Shown here piece by piece: positions 18,113-27,071 of a stretch of DNA of 64,000 nucleotides (position 1 is its first letter; every line of letters starts with the position of its first letter). The stretch lies in NCBI GenBank assembly GCA_020072785.1, contig JAIQGG010000001.1:372001-436000 (forward strand), given 5' to 3'. This DNA comes from Terriglobia bacterium (GTDB lineage: Bacteria > Acidobacteriota > Terriglobia > Acidiferrales > UBA7541). The notes beneath the pieces are model-generated. The model searched no databases. It was not told the DNA's origin and was given only the letters and a program-made list of their open reading frames with translations. Both the position numbers and the translations under genes were made by a program.

Positions 18113-18141
18113 TTGACAACTTTTCCTCCTCCCTCGATACT
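18113..18141 (+). promoter_or_regulatory. Strong sigma-70-type promoter upstream of nrdJ
   Basis: TTGACA (18113-18118), exactly 17 bases, then GATACT (18136-18141). Expected transcription start near 18148-18150. This is the best -35/-10 pair I found in the window. It gives nrdJ a 5' leader of roughly 340 bases, or drives a separate small RNA ending at the terminator at 18292-18343. Confidence 0.7.
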
Positions 18142-18147
18142 GCACTC

Positions 18148-18343
18148 CCAGATTCGGGGGAACGTGGAAGCGCCGGACGGATCGAGTCGGGGGTGTCTTA
18201 CGGTCCGCGAAGAGGCCACGAAGCCAGCCCGGATTCAAGCAAAAAACTGAGCGAAAAGTGCTGCTTCCCGCCGCGCGCGCGAAGCGAGCGATGCCGTGAG
18301 GCCCAGCCTCGGGAAGGCGGGCCGCGGCAGGGCATTCTTTTTT
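18148..18343 (+). ncRNA. Candidate structured leader or small RNA upstream of nrdJ
   Basis: About 195 bases lie between a consensus promoter and an intrinsic-terminator-like hairpin, without a credible reading frame. The segment has several complementary GC blocks (for example GGTCC..GGCC near 18201-18213) and the long terminal hairpin. nrdJ begins about 150 bases after the terminator. The arrangement fits either a regulated leader (terminator-controlled nrdJ expression) or an independent small RNA. A partial likeness to cobalamin-riboswitch 3' sequence (GAAGCCAG near 18219) is not enough to call one. Confidence 0.4.
18292..18343 (+). terminator. Intrinsic terminator hairpin in the nrdJ leader
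   Basis: Nested stem: TGCCG (18292-18296) with CGGCA (18325-18329), GGCCC (18300-18304) with GGGCC (18319-18323), GCCT (18306-18309) with AGGC (18315-18318), five-base loop CGGGA. It is followed by ATTCTTTTTT (18334-18343) and a second T run after GACTC. Such a hairpin plus T-tract is a standard rho-independent terminator form. Confidence 0.65.
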
Positions 18344-18491
18344 GACTCTTTTTTCGCTGCAGCGCTTCCCGAACCGCTGCAGCGAGCCGTGCCGGCGAAT
18401 GCCCGGCGTGGTGCTCCTGCTTGCTGCGGGAGGAGTAAACTATAGGGGTTCCCCCGCGAAAGGGTGGGAGCCTGGTACGCGGAGGATAGAG

Positions 18492-21305
18492 ATGGCCACG
18501 ACGAAACAGGCATTGGAAAAGAAAGCGTTGGAGATGGGCATGACTCCGCGAAGCAATTCAACAAGCAATTCAACAACAGGAACAGGAAAAGGATTGGAGT
18601 TTCCGCGGTACTTCACGGACGGCAAGATCGCGCCGTTCGACGCCGTGGAATGGGAGCTGCGCACCGCGCAGATCAGCAACGAAAAGGGCGTGACGATTTT
18701 CCGCCAGGAAAATGTCGAGGTGCCCAAGTCCTGGTCGCAGACCGCCACCAACATCGTCGCCAGCAAGTATTTCCACGGCAAGCCCGGCAGCAGCGACCGC
18801 GAAGGCTCAGTGCGGCAGCTGATTGGCCGCGTGGTGAGCAGCATCGTGCGCTGGGGCGAAGAGGGCGGCTATTTTGCGTCGGCCGAAGCGCGCGAGATCT
18901 ACCGCGACGAACTGACGCACCTGCTCGTGGAGCAGAAGATGGCCTTCAACTCCCCGGTGTGGTTCAACGTGGGCGTGCAGGCCAAGCCGCAGTGCTCCGC
19001 GTGCTTCATCAACTCCGTGCAGGACAGCATGGATTCGATCATGAACCTAGCCAAGACCGAGGGCATGCTCTTCAAGTGGGGCTCGGGCACGGGCACCAAC
19101 TTCTCCACCCTGCGCGGCAGCAAGGAACCCCTTTCCGGCGGGGGCATCGCCTCCGGCCCGGTCAGCTTCATGAAGGGCTTTGACGCCTTCGCCGGCGTGA
19201 TCAAGAGCGGCGGCAAGACGCGCCGCGCCGCGAAGATGGTCATCCTGAACATCGACCACCCGGACATCGTGGACTTCATCGAGTGCAAAATGCGGGAAGA
19301 GCACAAGGCCCAGGTGCTGATCGAGCAGGGCTACGACGCCGCGATCGACGGCGCCGCCTACAGCTCGGTCTTTTTCCAGAACGCCAACCACTCGGTGCGC
19401 GTCACCGACGAATTCATGCGCGCGGTGGAAGAAGGCCGCGACTGGTGGACCAAGAACGTGGCCGACGGCCAGCCCGTGGAGAAGTACCCGGCGCGCGAGT
19501 TGCTGCACAAGATTGCCGAATCCACCTGGCAGTGCGGCGATCCCGGCATGCAGTACGACACCACCATCAACCGCTGGCACACTTCCAAGAACACGGCGCG
19601 CATCAACGCCTCCAACCCCTGCTCGGAATACATGTTCCTGGATGACACGGCCTGCAACCTGGCTTCGCTCAACCTCATGAAGTTCATGGGGCCGAACGGG
19701 CAGTTCAACGTGGACGCTTTCCAGCACGCGGTGGACGTGACCATTACGGCGCAGGAAATCCTGGTGGACAATGCCAGCTATCCCACGCCGAAGATCGCGC
19801 AGAACTCGCACGATTTCCGCCCCCTGGGCCTGGGCTACGCCAACCTCGGCGCCCTGCTGATGTCCCTGGCGCTGCCCTACGACTCCGACAAGGGCCGGGA
19901 GATGGCCGCCGCGGTGACCGCGCTGATGTGCGGGGAAGCCTACGCGCAATCCTCGCGCATCGCCGAGCGCCTGGGGCCCTTCGAAGGCTACGCGGTGAAC
20001 CGTGAGCCGATGCTCGAGGTCATCCGCATGCACCGCGAAGCGCTGCGGGCCATCCGTCCCGAGGACGTGCAGCCGCAACTGATGCTGGCCGCGCAGAACA
20101 GCTGGGACACCGCGCTGGCCCACGGCGAGAAATACGGCTACCGCAATTCCCAGGTCACCGTGCTGGCGCCCACGGGCACCATCGGCTTCATGATGGATTG
20201 CGACACCACGGGCATCGAGCCGGACCTGGCGCTGGTGAAGCACAAGAAACTGGTGGGCGGCGGGGTGATCAAGATCGTGAACAACACCGTGCCCCAGGCC
20301 CTGATGAATCTGGGCTACACGCCGGAGCAGATGAGCGAGATCGTCTCGCACATCGACAAGGAAGGGAAGATCGAAGGCGCGCCCTACCTCAAGGCCGAGC
20401 ACCTGCCGGTCTTTGATTGCTCGTTGGCCCCGGCGGGCGGCGGGCGCTCCATCGCCTGGACCGGGCACGTGAAAATGATGGCCGCCACGCAGCCGTTCCT
20501 CTCCGGGGCCATCAGCAAGACCATCAACATGCCCGCGGAGTCCACCGTCGAGGACATCATGCAGGCCTACGTCGAGGCCTGGAAGCTGGGGCTGAAGTCC
20601 GTGGCCATCTACCGCGACAAGAGCAAGGGCTCGCAGCCGCTTTCCGCGGCCGGCAAGAAGGAAGAGAAGATGGCCGCCGTGGCGGCGGTCGAGCCGGAGC
20701 AGCACGAACTGTTTGCGCGGGCGCAGCGGGAAAAGCTGCCCACGGAGCGTGCCTCGATCACCCATAAATTTTCGGTGGGCGGCCACGAGGGCTACGTCAC
20801 CGTCGGCATGTACGAGGACGGGCGGCCGGGCGAAGTGTTCATCAAGATGTCCAAGGAAGGCTCGACGCTTTCCGGAGTGATGGACGGCCTGGCCCTGACA
20901 CTTTCCATCGGGCTGCAGTACGGCGTGCCCCTGAAGGTGCTGGTGGACAAGCTGCTGAACACGCGCTTTGAGCCCTCGGGCATCACCGCCAACGCCAACA
21001 TCCGCTTCGCGACCTCGGTGCTGGACTACCTGGCGCGCTGGCTGGGCGGGCGCTTCATCTCCGCGGACTACCTGAAGCTGAACGGCGCGGCGCACGCGGA
21101 AGGTTCCGCGGCCGCGGCGCCCATGGGGTTCAAGCCGGTGCTGCCGGCGATGCCCGGAGCCTCGCGCGGGAGCGATGCGGTTTCCGGCGCGCCGCGCAAC
21201 GTGCACGAAGGCGCGCCGACCTGCTCGGAGTGCGGCATGCTCATGGTGCCGAACGGGGCCTGTTACAAGTGCGAAAACTGCGGGAGCACCTCCGGGTGCA
21301 GCTGA
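18492..21305 (+). CDS. nrdJ: Class II (adenosylcobalamin-dependent) ribonucleotide reductase
   Basis: 937 residues. Reduces ribonucleotides to deoxyribonucleotides using a radical from adenosylcobalamin, so it needs no oxygen or iron cofactor. Visible features: PQCSACFINSVQDSM near the N-terminal third, the catalytic NPCSEY block with the Cys-x-Glu arrangement, ACNLASLNLMKF, APTGTIGFMMDCDTTGIEPD, a TSCPD-type domain (ITHKFSVGGHEGYVTVGMYEDG) near the C-terminus, and a final Cys-rich tail (CSECGMLMVPNGACYKCENC) that can shuttle reducing equivalents. Start ATG 18492 with GGAGG at 18481-18485; upstream in-frame codons are non-homologous. No cobalamin-independent reductase is seen in the window. 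Confidence 0.95.
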   Translation: MATTKQALEKKALEMGMTPRSNSTSNSTTGTGKGLEFPRYFTDGKIAPFDAVEWELRTAQISNEKGVTIFRQENVEVPKSWSQTATNIVASKYFHGKPGSSDREGSVRQLIGRVVSSIVRWGEEGGYFASAEAREIYRDELTHLLVEQKMAFNSPVWFNVGVQAKPQCSACFINSVQDSMDSIMNLAKTEGMLFKWGSGTGTNFSTLRGSKEPLSGGGIASGPVSFMKGFDAFAGVIKSGGKTRRAAKMVILNIDHPDIVDFIECKMREEHKAQVLIEQGYDAAIDGAAYSSVFFQNANHSVRVTDEFMRAVEEGRDWWTKNVADGQPVEKYPARELLHKIAESTWQCGDPGMQYDTTINRWHTSKNTARINASNPCSEYMFLDDTACNLASLNLMKFMGPNGQFNVDAFQHAVDVTITAQEILVDNASYPTPKIAQNSHDFRPLGLGYANLGALLMSLALPYDSDKGREMAAAVTALMCGEAYAQSSRIAERLGPFEGYAVNREPMLEVIRMHREALRAIRPEDVQPQLMLAAQNSWDTALAHGEKYGYRNSQVTVLAPTGTIGFMMDCDTTGIEPDLALVKHKKLVGGGVIKIVNNTVPQALMNLGYTPEQMSEIVSHIDKEGKIEGAPYLKAEHLPVFDCSLAPAGGGRSIAWTGHVKMMAATQPFLSGAISKTINMPAESTVEDIMQAYVEAWKLGLKSVAIYRDKSKGSQPLSAAGKKEEKMAAVAAVEPEQHELFARAQREKLPTERASITHKFSVGGHEGYVTVGMYEDGRPGEVFIKMSKEGSTLSGVMDGLALTLSIGLQYGVPLKVLVDKLLNTRFEPSGITANANIRFATSVLDYLARWLGGRFISADYLKLNGAAHAEGSAAAAPMGFKPVLPAMPGASRGSDAVSGAPRNVHEGAPTCSECGMLMVPNGACYKCENCGSTSGCS

Positions 21306-21317
21306 GGAGGGAATGGA

Positions 21318-21656
21318 TTGAAGACCGCTGCTGCTCGATCCGCTTTGGTTCTGAAACAGCCGCCTAGCGCCGCCAAGGCGCATGGCTTCCTCCATATCGC
21401 CCGGCACGGCGCCGGAGTGTACGCAACCTATATCCTCACCTATCACCGCTTGGACTGCGCCGGCGCGGCGCCCAAACCGGTGCTGGCGCAGGGCGCGGAA
21501 GCGCTGATCGACCGGCTGGAACGCTTGGGTGTGGACTTCCGGCACCTTGAAGTGCGCGGCGCGCTGGAGGACATCCTGCGCCTGGGCTCGGCGAATATTC
21601 CGGACTTGTGGCTCAGCGACGAGGATTTGCTCGCCAGGGGTCTGGTCGAAAGCTAG
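21318..21656 (+). CDS. Small protein of unknown function downstream of nrdJ
   Basis: 112 residues from a TTG at 21318, preceded by GAGGAGGGA (21304-21312), a very good ribosome-binding site with correct spacing; an ATG at 21314 leads straight into a stop and cannot be used. It has an internal hydrophobic strand (GAGVYATYILTYHRL) and a helix (EALIDRLERLGVDFRHLEV) followed by ALEDILRLGSANIPDLWLSDEDLL. Twelve bases after nrdJ, so co-transcribed. I do not recognise a family; the position suggests a helper of the reductase or simply a passenger. Confidence 0.6.
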   Translation: MKTAAARSALVLKQPPSAAKAHGFLHIARHGAGVYATYILTYHRLDCAGAAPKPVLAQGAEALIDRLERLGVDFRHLEVRGALEDILRLGSANIPDLWLSDEDLLARGLVES

Positions 21657-21672
21657 CCTTTTGCATTCTGCA

Positions 21673-21714
21673 AAAACGAAAACTCCGGAGCGCGCGCTCC
21701 GGAGTTTTCGTTTT
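21673..21714. terminator. Bidirectional intrinsic terminator after nrdJ operon
   Basis: A perfect 42-base palindrome starting AAAACGAAAACTCCGGAG and ending in its complement with TTTTCGTTTT. It has A-runs on the left and T-runs on the right, so it can terminate transcription from both strands. It separates the nrdJ operon from the convergent small zinc-ribbon gene. Confidence 0.9.
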
Positions 21715-21800
21715 ACACCGGCCCAATGCAAAGTTCCGCAAACTGGCAATTCCGGGTGGCGCCACGGCACGGGCCGTGCACAGACGTGCCCGCGCGGGGC

Positions 21801-22022
21801 TTAGCGCGGTCGCAGCGGCGGGCGCGAGATCGTGAGCGGGCGCGGGCGCAGGCGCAATTGCGGGGCCAGCGGCGGCGGCACGGTGCGCAGGGCTTCGCCG
21901 CAGTTGCAGCAGCGATCGTTGCCGAAGGGCGCGTTGCGGCTGGCGTCGGCGCGCAGCCAGTGCCCGCGCGCTTCGCACTGCGGGTTGATGCACTGAACGG
22001 TCCAGCCCGGCAGATACTGCAT
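21801..22022 (-). CDS. Small zinc-ribbon-like protein
   Basis: 73 residues from ATG at 22022, behind a purine-rich GGGGGAAA site. Two cysteine pairs (CINPQC and CCNC) separated by about 23 residues (ARGHWLRADASRN in between) make a probable zinc ribbon. The C-terminus is basic and proline rich (LRLRPRPLTISRPPLRPR). A role in nucleic-acid binding is possible but unproven. The frame continues upstream, but the ribbon starts naturally at this ATG. Confidence 0.6.
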   Translation of the reverse strand: MQYLPGWTVQCINPQCEARGHWLRADASRNAPFGNDRCCNCGEALRTVPPPLAPQLRLRPRPLTISRPPLRPR

Positions 22023-22271
22023 GGCATTTCCCCCTGAAGACCGGCGCGCGGGTCCCGCATGAACCGCAGGGGCGGGCCGCCGCGAAGTCGGGCGCATTCT
22101 GCCGCGCCGCGCCTGTGGTGTCAAGCAAGAAACACACAACATCTAGTGGTGGGGTTGCAGCGGCGGGCTCGTGTCCCCCGTCCCGTGAAGCGCCGCCCCC
22201 GCTGAGACCGCGGGACTCCCTATGGCAGCACCTCCTTTCGAGCGCAGCGCGTTCTTCGCGCTCCGGATGGG

Positions 22272-22325
22272 TTTGCGGAGCGATCGAAGATTCCGACCCG
22301 GTCGGAAGAAATCTCTCTTCGATTG
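22272..22325. repeat. Repeat family C, copy 1
   Basis: About 54 bases (from TTTGCGGAGCGATCG to CTCTCTTCGATTG) are nearly identical to 46595-46648. Inside is a hairpin-forming ATTCCG...CGGAA. It lies in the 337-base gene-free stretch 22143-22479, which also has a further hairpin, GTCCCGA/TCGGGAC (about 22346-22368). No gene is seen in that stretch. Confidence 0.75.
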
Positions 22326-22479
22326 CGGAGAGTGCCCGCGACTCTGTCCCGAGAGAAAGCATCGGGACTCCGCCGGCGAGGACCGCAAGGTTCTCTGTGG
22401 TGCCTGGCGGCAGATAGAGTAAGGTAGGGGACGCAAGCAGGTGCCGCGCGGGTGCTAACGCCGCGCGCTGGAGGATTTC

Positions 22480-23340
22480 ATGGCCAATCCGACGCACACC
22501 GGTTTTGATTTTGGCTCGGGCATGCCGGAGTTTCCTGGTCTGGGCGCGCTGCGTTCGCGGCTGTTGCGCCTGGCCGTGGTTGTCGTGGCCCTGATTCTGT
22601 TCTTCTCGGCGGTCACCTCGATTCCCACCGGCAACGTGGGCGTGCTCACGCTCTTCGGCCGGGTCACCGGCGAGGTGCTCCCGGAAGGCATCCACATGGT
22701 CAACCCGCTGAAATCGGTGCAGAAACTTTCCATCCAGACGCAATCCATCAAGGAGAGCGCCAGCGTGCCCTCCAGCGAAGGGCTGATCCTGGCGCTGGAT
22801 ACTTCGCTGCTCTTCCGCCTGGACCGCAGCATGGCCGCGGAGGTCTACCAGACGGTGGGCGATGACTATGCCGCGAAAATCGTGGAGCCGACCCTGCGCG
22901 CGTCCATCCGCGCTTCGACCTCGGCGCACTCCGCCAACGCCCTCTACACCAGCGCGCGCGAACTGGTGCAGAAGCAGATCCAGGAGGAGCTGACGGCGCA
23001 GCTCGCCAAGCGCGGGGTCATCGTGGAAAACGTGCTGCTGCGCGACGTGCAGCTCCCAGCCTTGCTCAAAGGCTCCATCGAAGCCAAGCAGCAGGCCGAG
23101 CAGGACGCCCTGCGCATGAGCTTCATCCTGCAGAAGGAAAAGCAGGAAGCCGAGCGCAAGCGCATCGAAGCCCAGGGCATCGCCGATTTCCAGAAAATCG
23201 TGGCCCAGGGCATCAGCCCGCAGCTGCTGGAGTGGAAGGGCATCGAGGCCACGGAAAAACTGGCGAACAGCCAGAACGCCAAGATCGTAATCATCGGCAA
23301 CACCAAGAACGGCCTGCCCCTGGTCCTCGAGCCGCGCTGA
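22480..23340 (+). CDS. Prohibitin-like SPFH/Band 7 protein
   Basis: 286 residues: one N-terminal transmembrane helix (LLRLAVVVVALILFFSAV), then an SPFH/Band 7 domain (PTGNVGVLTLFGRVTGEVLPEGIHMVNP...) and a long coiled coil (LLKGSIEAKQQAEQDALRMS... KQEAERKRIEAQGIADFQKIV). The order and the GIHMVNP and EAKQQAEQ motifs are prohibitin-like. Such proteins form large membrane-bound rings that organise lipid domains and protease complexes. Start ATG 22480 with GGAGG nine bases upstream. It stands alone. Confidence 0.88.
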   Translation: MANPTHTGFDFGSGMPEFPGLGALRSRLLRLAVVVVALILFFSAVTSIPTGNVGVLTLFGRVTGEVLPEGIHMVNPLKSVQKLSIQTQSIKESASVPSSEGLILALDTSLLFRLDRSMAAEVYQTVGDDYAAKIVEPTLRASIRASTSAHSANALYTSARELVQKQIQEELTAQLAKRGVIVENVLLRDVQLPALLKGSIEAKQQAEQDALRMSFILQKEKQEAERKRIEAQGIADFQKIVAQGISPQLLEWKGIEATEKLANSQNAKIVIIGNTKNGLPLVLEPR

Positions 23341-23424
23341 GCCGCACCGCGCGGGCGGGCGATCTTTCCACGGTGGGATAGCGGGCGGACGGGCGATTAA
23401 CGCGGCGCGGGCGCGGGCTCTGGT

Positions 23425-24066
23425 TCAGCGCGGGGACGGGGAGGATTTCTTGGCGCGGTCGATCAGTTCCTGCAGCGCGGCGATCTTGGTCTTGAGTTTT
23501 TCGATGTCCTGCTTCTTGTCGCCCAGCTGGTTCTCCCCGGCATCCAGCCGGGCTTTGCCGTCGGAATCGTGCGCGAAGTCCGTCTGCGAATAAAACTGTT
23601 CCTTCTGCAGGGCCAGGTCGCGCTGCTGGATCTCGGCGTCTTTCTGGGCCGTGGCCAGCTGCGCTTTCATCTCCTTGAGCTCGGCTTCCTGCTCGGCGAG
23701 TTTTTTCGCGGCGGCCGCGGCGGCTTCCGCCTCGGAGGCGGCTTCTTCCGCCGTCTTGGCGGCTGCTGGCTGCGCGGGGGCCGCGGCCTGTTCGGTCGCG
23801 GGTTTGGCGGGCGCCGGCTCGCCGCCGGTGATGGGGCCTTCGTGCCGCGCCAGATCGTCATCGGTGAGTTCCTTCACCGGTTTCTGCGATTTCTTCCTGG
23901 CTTCGCGTTCTGCGCGGGCCTTGCGGGCGATCTCGGCGACGGATTGCGGGGCCTCGCTCTGCGATTGGGCGCTGGCCACGAGGGCCGCGGCGGGCGAGAG
24001 CACGACGGCTAGCGCTGCGAGAAGCGCAAGCGGCGAGGAAAAACGGCGCGGGAATTGGAATTGCAT
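23425..24066 (-). CDS. Exported coiled-coil protein
   Basis: 213 residues: signal peptide (LALLAALAVVLSPAAALVASAQ), a basic patch (ARKARAEREARKKSQKPVKELTDDDLARHEG), an Ala/Pro linker, and a long alanine/glutamate/lysine coiled coil (AEEAASEAEAAAAAAKKLAEQE onward) ending with two leucine heptads. Homologues with the ELTDDDLAR-type segment are frequent in Acidobacteriota, from memory. Structural or scaffold role in the periplasm is likely; no enzyme motif is present. Confidence 0.65.
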   Translation of the reverse strand: MQFQFPRRFSSPLALLAALAVVLSPAAALVASAQSQSEAPQSVAEIARKARAEREARKKSQKPVKELTDDDLARHEGPITGGEPAPAKPATEQAAAPAQPAAAKTAEEAASEAEAAAAAAKKLAEQEAELKEMKAQLATAQKDAEIQQRDLALQKEQFYSQTDFAHDSDGKARLDAGENQLGDKKQDIEKLKTKIAALQELIDRAKKSSPSPR

Positions 24067-24198
24067 GGGCAGAGTCTCCTCCCGAATGAAACTTCAGCAT
24101 ACCCCGGGGTCCGGCGGCAGGCAATTGCCTTGCGTGGCGCCGCTGTGAATCAGGCAAGGACCGCGCCCCGGGCACGAGGGGAAGCGTTAGGCAGTAGA

Positions 24199-24696
24199 AT
24201 GGGCGGGATGCGCTTGGCGGAATGGCTCCGGAAGGGACTGCTCGCCGTGGGCCTGACACTGGCGGCTGCGGCGGGTGTTCGCGCGCAGGGCCGCGTTCCG
24301 GCGCTGCCGGCGGGACCTGCGCCGGTTCTGGCGCCCGCCGCTCCGGCGGCCGAAGCCCCCGTGCACCGTTTCGCGGACCGGGAGAACGCCTGGCTGTTTG
24401 CGGGTGTGGGAGCGGCGCGCACCCTGGACTATTTCTCCACGCGGAACATGCGCCGGCGCGGCCGCCACGAGATTCTGCTCACCGACAAGGTGGTGGACAA
24501 CCACGCGGCCTTCGCCGCGATCGAAGCTGCCGCAACCGCGGTTACCATCGGCGCGGCCTATCTCTTTCACCGCCATGGGCATCATCGTCTGGAGCGCTGG
24601 ACGTCGCGGATTCACATTGGCCTCGCCACCGGCGGGGCCATCCGCAACTACGCGCTGCAATCGGCGCACCCGGCGCCGCTTCCGCCGAAGCCGTAA
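24199..24696 (+). CDS. Exported or membrane protein, DYFSTR family
   Basis: 165 residues: signal segment (LLAVGLTLAAAAGVRAQ), Pro/Ala linker, then AWLFAGVGAARTLDYFSTRNMRRRGRHEILLTDKVVDNHAAFAAIEAA with two more hydrophobic helices. The same layout (W..A..G..A...D..STR.A......E.NPL) occurs in the leftward protein at 44852-45493, so the two are distant paralogues. Start ATG 24199; a second ATG three codons later (24208) is equally possible. Function unknown. Confidence 0.6.
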   Translation: MGGMRLAEWLRKGLLAVGLTLAAAAGVRAQGRVPALPAGPAPVLAPAAPAAEAPVHRFADRENAWLFAGVGAARTLDYFSTRNMRRRGRHEILLTDKVVDNHAAFAAIEAAATAVTIGAAYLFHRHGHHRLERWTSRIHIGLATGGAIRNYALQSAHPAPLPPKP

Positions 24697-24860
24697 ACCG
24701 GCCGCGGCGTTCTGCGGACCAAGCGCGGCGAAACCCGCGTGCTGGCGAGTGCGTCTGAATCAGTGAGGAGCATTGCGGGACGCGTGGCCGCGGAGCATAC
24801 TCGCGCGGGTGCAGACAGAGGCGAACTGACCGGGAGGCGCGGAGTTTGCGAAAGGAGTTC

Positions 24861-26240
24861 ATGCGCGGAGTTCTTCGATTCCGCCTTCTTTTGTTGCTGC
24901 TCTGTGCTGCCGGGCTGACGGCTCTTCCCGCCGCGGCCCAGGCGCGCGCTCCGGAGGCGGCCCCGCGCCCCGCTGCGGCCCAGCAGGCTCCGGGCGCCGC
25001 GCCGGCCGCGGAGAAGCCGGCGGCGAAGCCCGAGGAGAACAGACAATCCGGGCAATACACGCTCTCGCACGAGCGCTATGAGAAGGCGGTGGCCTATTCG
25101 CGCGCGCGCTACACCCTCTATTTCGTTTCCTTTGCCTGGGGCCTGCTGATCCTGGTGGTGCTGTTGCGGCTGGGGCTGGCCGCAAAATTCCGCGATCTCG
25201 CCGAGGCGGCCAGCGATAAACGCTTCCTGCAGGCGCTGGTTTTCGTGCCGCTGCTCCTGGGTACGATCGGGACCCTGGAGCTGCCCACGGAAGTCTACGG
25301 CCAGGTGCTTTCGCTGCGCTACGCGCAGTCGGTCCAGGGCTGGGGCTCGTGGCTGTGGGACTGGACCAAGGGCGAATTCGTCGAAATGATTCTGGGCACG
25401 CTGCTGGCGCTTATCCTCTTCGCGGTCATCCGCAGCAGCCCGCGCCGCTGCTGGTTCTACTTCTGGGCCGCCGCGCTGCCCATCGCCCTGGCGACGCTCT
25501 TCCTCAGCCCGTGGGTGATCGACCCGCTGTTCAACAAGTTCGAGCCGCTGGACGCCACGCATCCGGAGCTGGTCACGGCCATCGAGAAGGTGGTGCAGCG
25601 CGCCGGGCTGCAGATTCCGCGGGAGCGCATGTTCTTGATGCAAGCCAGCCTGAAGGAGAACAGCATCAACGCCTATGTCACCGGGTTTGGCGCCTCCAAG
25701 CGCGTTGTGGTGTGGGACACCACCATCCAGAAAGCGACCACCGAGGAGACGCTTTTCATTTTCGGCCACGAGATGGGCCACTACGTCCTGAACCACATCC
25801 GCAACGCCTTCCTGTTTATCGGAGTGGTGCTGCTGGGCGCCTTCTATCTGGCTTTTCGCGGGCTGCACGCGGCGCTGGACCGCTGGGGCCGCCTCTGGAA
25901 AGTGCACGGCGTGGAGGACTGGGCCGCGCTGCCGGTCATGCTGCTGCTGCTCTCGGTCATCCTGTTTCTGCTCTCTCCGGTGTTCAGCGGCTTCAGCCGC
26001 ATGCAGGAGCACGAGGCCGATGTCTACGGCCTGGAAGTGATTCACGGCCTGGTGCCGGACTCGGCGGAGGTGGCCGCGCATGCCTTCCAGGTCCTCGGCG
26101 AAGTGGATCTCTCGGACCCCAACCCCCCGGCGTTCATCACCTTCTGGCTCTATAGCCACCCGCCGCTGGCCGACCGCCTGGTTTTCGCGCACACCTACGA
26201 TCCGTGGTCCAAGGGCCAGGCCCCGCGCTATGTGAAGTGA
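24861..26240 (+). CDS. M48 (Ste24-type) membrane metallopeptidase
   Basis: 459 residues: N-terminal signal-like helix, Ala/Pro linker, several transmembrane helices and a zinc protease core with HExxH (FGHEMGHYVLNH) and the third-ligand motif EHEADVYGLEVIHG. The block LFLSPWVIDPLFNKFEPL is typical of Ste24/CAAX endopeptidases of the M48A group. Acts at the inner membrane, probably in protein quality control; bacterial substrates are generally unknown. Start could be ATG 24861 (AAAGGAG three bases upstream) or TTG 24846. Convergent with the CGNR regulator, 12 bases apart. Confidence 0.87.
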   Translation: MRGVLRFRLLLLLLCAAGLTALPAAAQARAPEAAPRPAAAQQAPGAAPAAEKPAAKPEENRQSGQYTLSHERYEKAVAYSRARYTLYFVSFAWGLLILVVLLRLGLAAKFRDLAEAASDKRFLQALVFVPLLLGTIGTLELPTEVYGQVLSLRYAQSVQGWGSWLWDWTKGEFVEMILGTLLALILFAVIRSSPRRCWFYFWAAALPIALATLFLSPWVIDPLFNKFEPLDATHPELVTAIEKVVQRAGLQIPRERMFLMQASLKENSINAYVTGFGASKRVVVWDTTIQKATTEETLFIFGHEMGHYVLNHIRNAFLFIGVVLLGAFYLAFRGLHAALDRWGRLWKVHGVEDWAALPVMLLLLSVILFLLSPVFSGFSRMQEHEADVYGLEVIHGLVPDSAEVAAHAFQVLGEVDLSDPNPPAFITFWLYSHPPLADRLVFAHTYDPWSKGQAPRYVK

Positions 26241-26252
26241 CGCCGCGCGGAA

Positions 26253-26900
26253 TCACACCCCGCGCCGCGGGCCCTGGCGCCGCGCAAACGCCGCCACTTT
26301 GCTGCGATTGCCGCAAGCGGTCATCGAACACCAGCGCCGGCGCCCGGTCCGCGAAGTGTCGTAGAAGAAAAGCACGCACCCCGCGCTGGCGCATTTGCGC
26401 AGCGGCGCGGCCGGACCCTCGGCCAGAATCTCCGCGGCGGAACGCGCAATCGCCGTCAGCAGCCACTCCGGCCGCTCCTCGCGCGCGATGAAGCGCAGCC
26501 TCCATTCGTGAAGCTCGGAAACCAGTTCGTCGTGGCCTTCGGTTACGCGCAGCAGTTCGTTCAAGGGCTCGATGACCGCGCGCTCCAGGCGCTGCCCGTG
26601 CTCCAGGGCCTGGAAACCCTGGCGCAGGCTGCTGCGCAGCGCCAGGGCCTTATATAGCAGCGCATCCACGGCCTGCGGATCGGCCAGTTCCATGTGCAGC
26701 AGCTCCGCGGTGCGGCGCGGCGAGATGATGCCCACCTGTTCGAGAAAGGCGACCAGCCCGGGCCAGTCGCCCAGAGCGCCCTGGGGTCCGTGCGCGGAAT
26801 GGACGGTGTTGGCAAAATCCACGGCCACGCGCCCGCCAACCAGCAAAAAGCGGCCCGGTGGGAGGCTGGAGACCGCAGAGTCGCGGGTTTGCCTAGGCAC
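26253..26900 (-). CDS. CGNR zinc-finger regulator with ABATE domain
   Basis: 215 residues. The N-terminal two-thirds (FLLVGGRVAVDFANTVHS... LADPQAVDALLYKALALRSSL) matches the stress-induced ABATE region. The C-terminus carries the CGNR zinc finger: RKCASAGCVLFFYDTSRTGR followed by RRWCSMTACGNRSKVAAF, giving four cysteines. These proteins are thought to be DNA-binding transcription factors. No target is visible. Start ATG 26900. Confidence 0.88.
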   Translation of the reverse strand: MPRQTRDSAVSSLPPGRFLLVGGRVAVDFANTVHSAHGPQGALGDWPGLVAFLEQVGIISPRRTAELLHMELADPQAVDALLYKALALRSSLRQGFQALEHGQRLERAVIEPLNELLRVTEGHDELVSELHEWRLRFIAREERPEWLLTAIARSAAEILAEGPAAPLRKCASAGCVLFFYDTSRTGRRRWCSMTACGNRSKVAAFARRQGPRRGV

Positions 26901-27071
26901 AGGCGGGTCCCGAAGCGCGCGGGCATGTTTTTCGCATAACCACTAAATACCACTGGAACGGTTATAGGGCAAGCGGAGATCTTCCCCGGCCTCTGCAGGA
27001 TTTCGTGGCGGAATCTGCCTGCGCAGGGCTAGAATCCTCCTCCGCGTGCCGTTTAACAAGGAGGCGATTTC

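Noticed and set aside
18170-18240. Cobalamin riboswitch ahead of nrdJ
   Set aside because: Only short likenesses (GAAGCCAG, GGCCAC) were found. The conserved B12 box and core order could not be matched, and class II reductases are not the usual targets of this switch.
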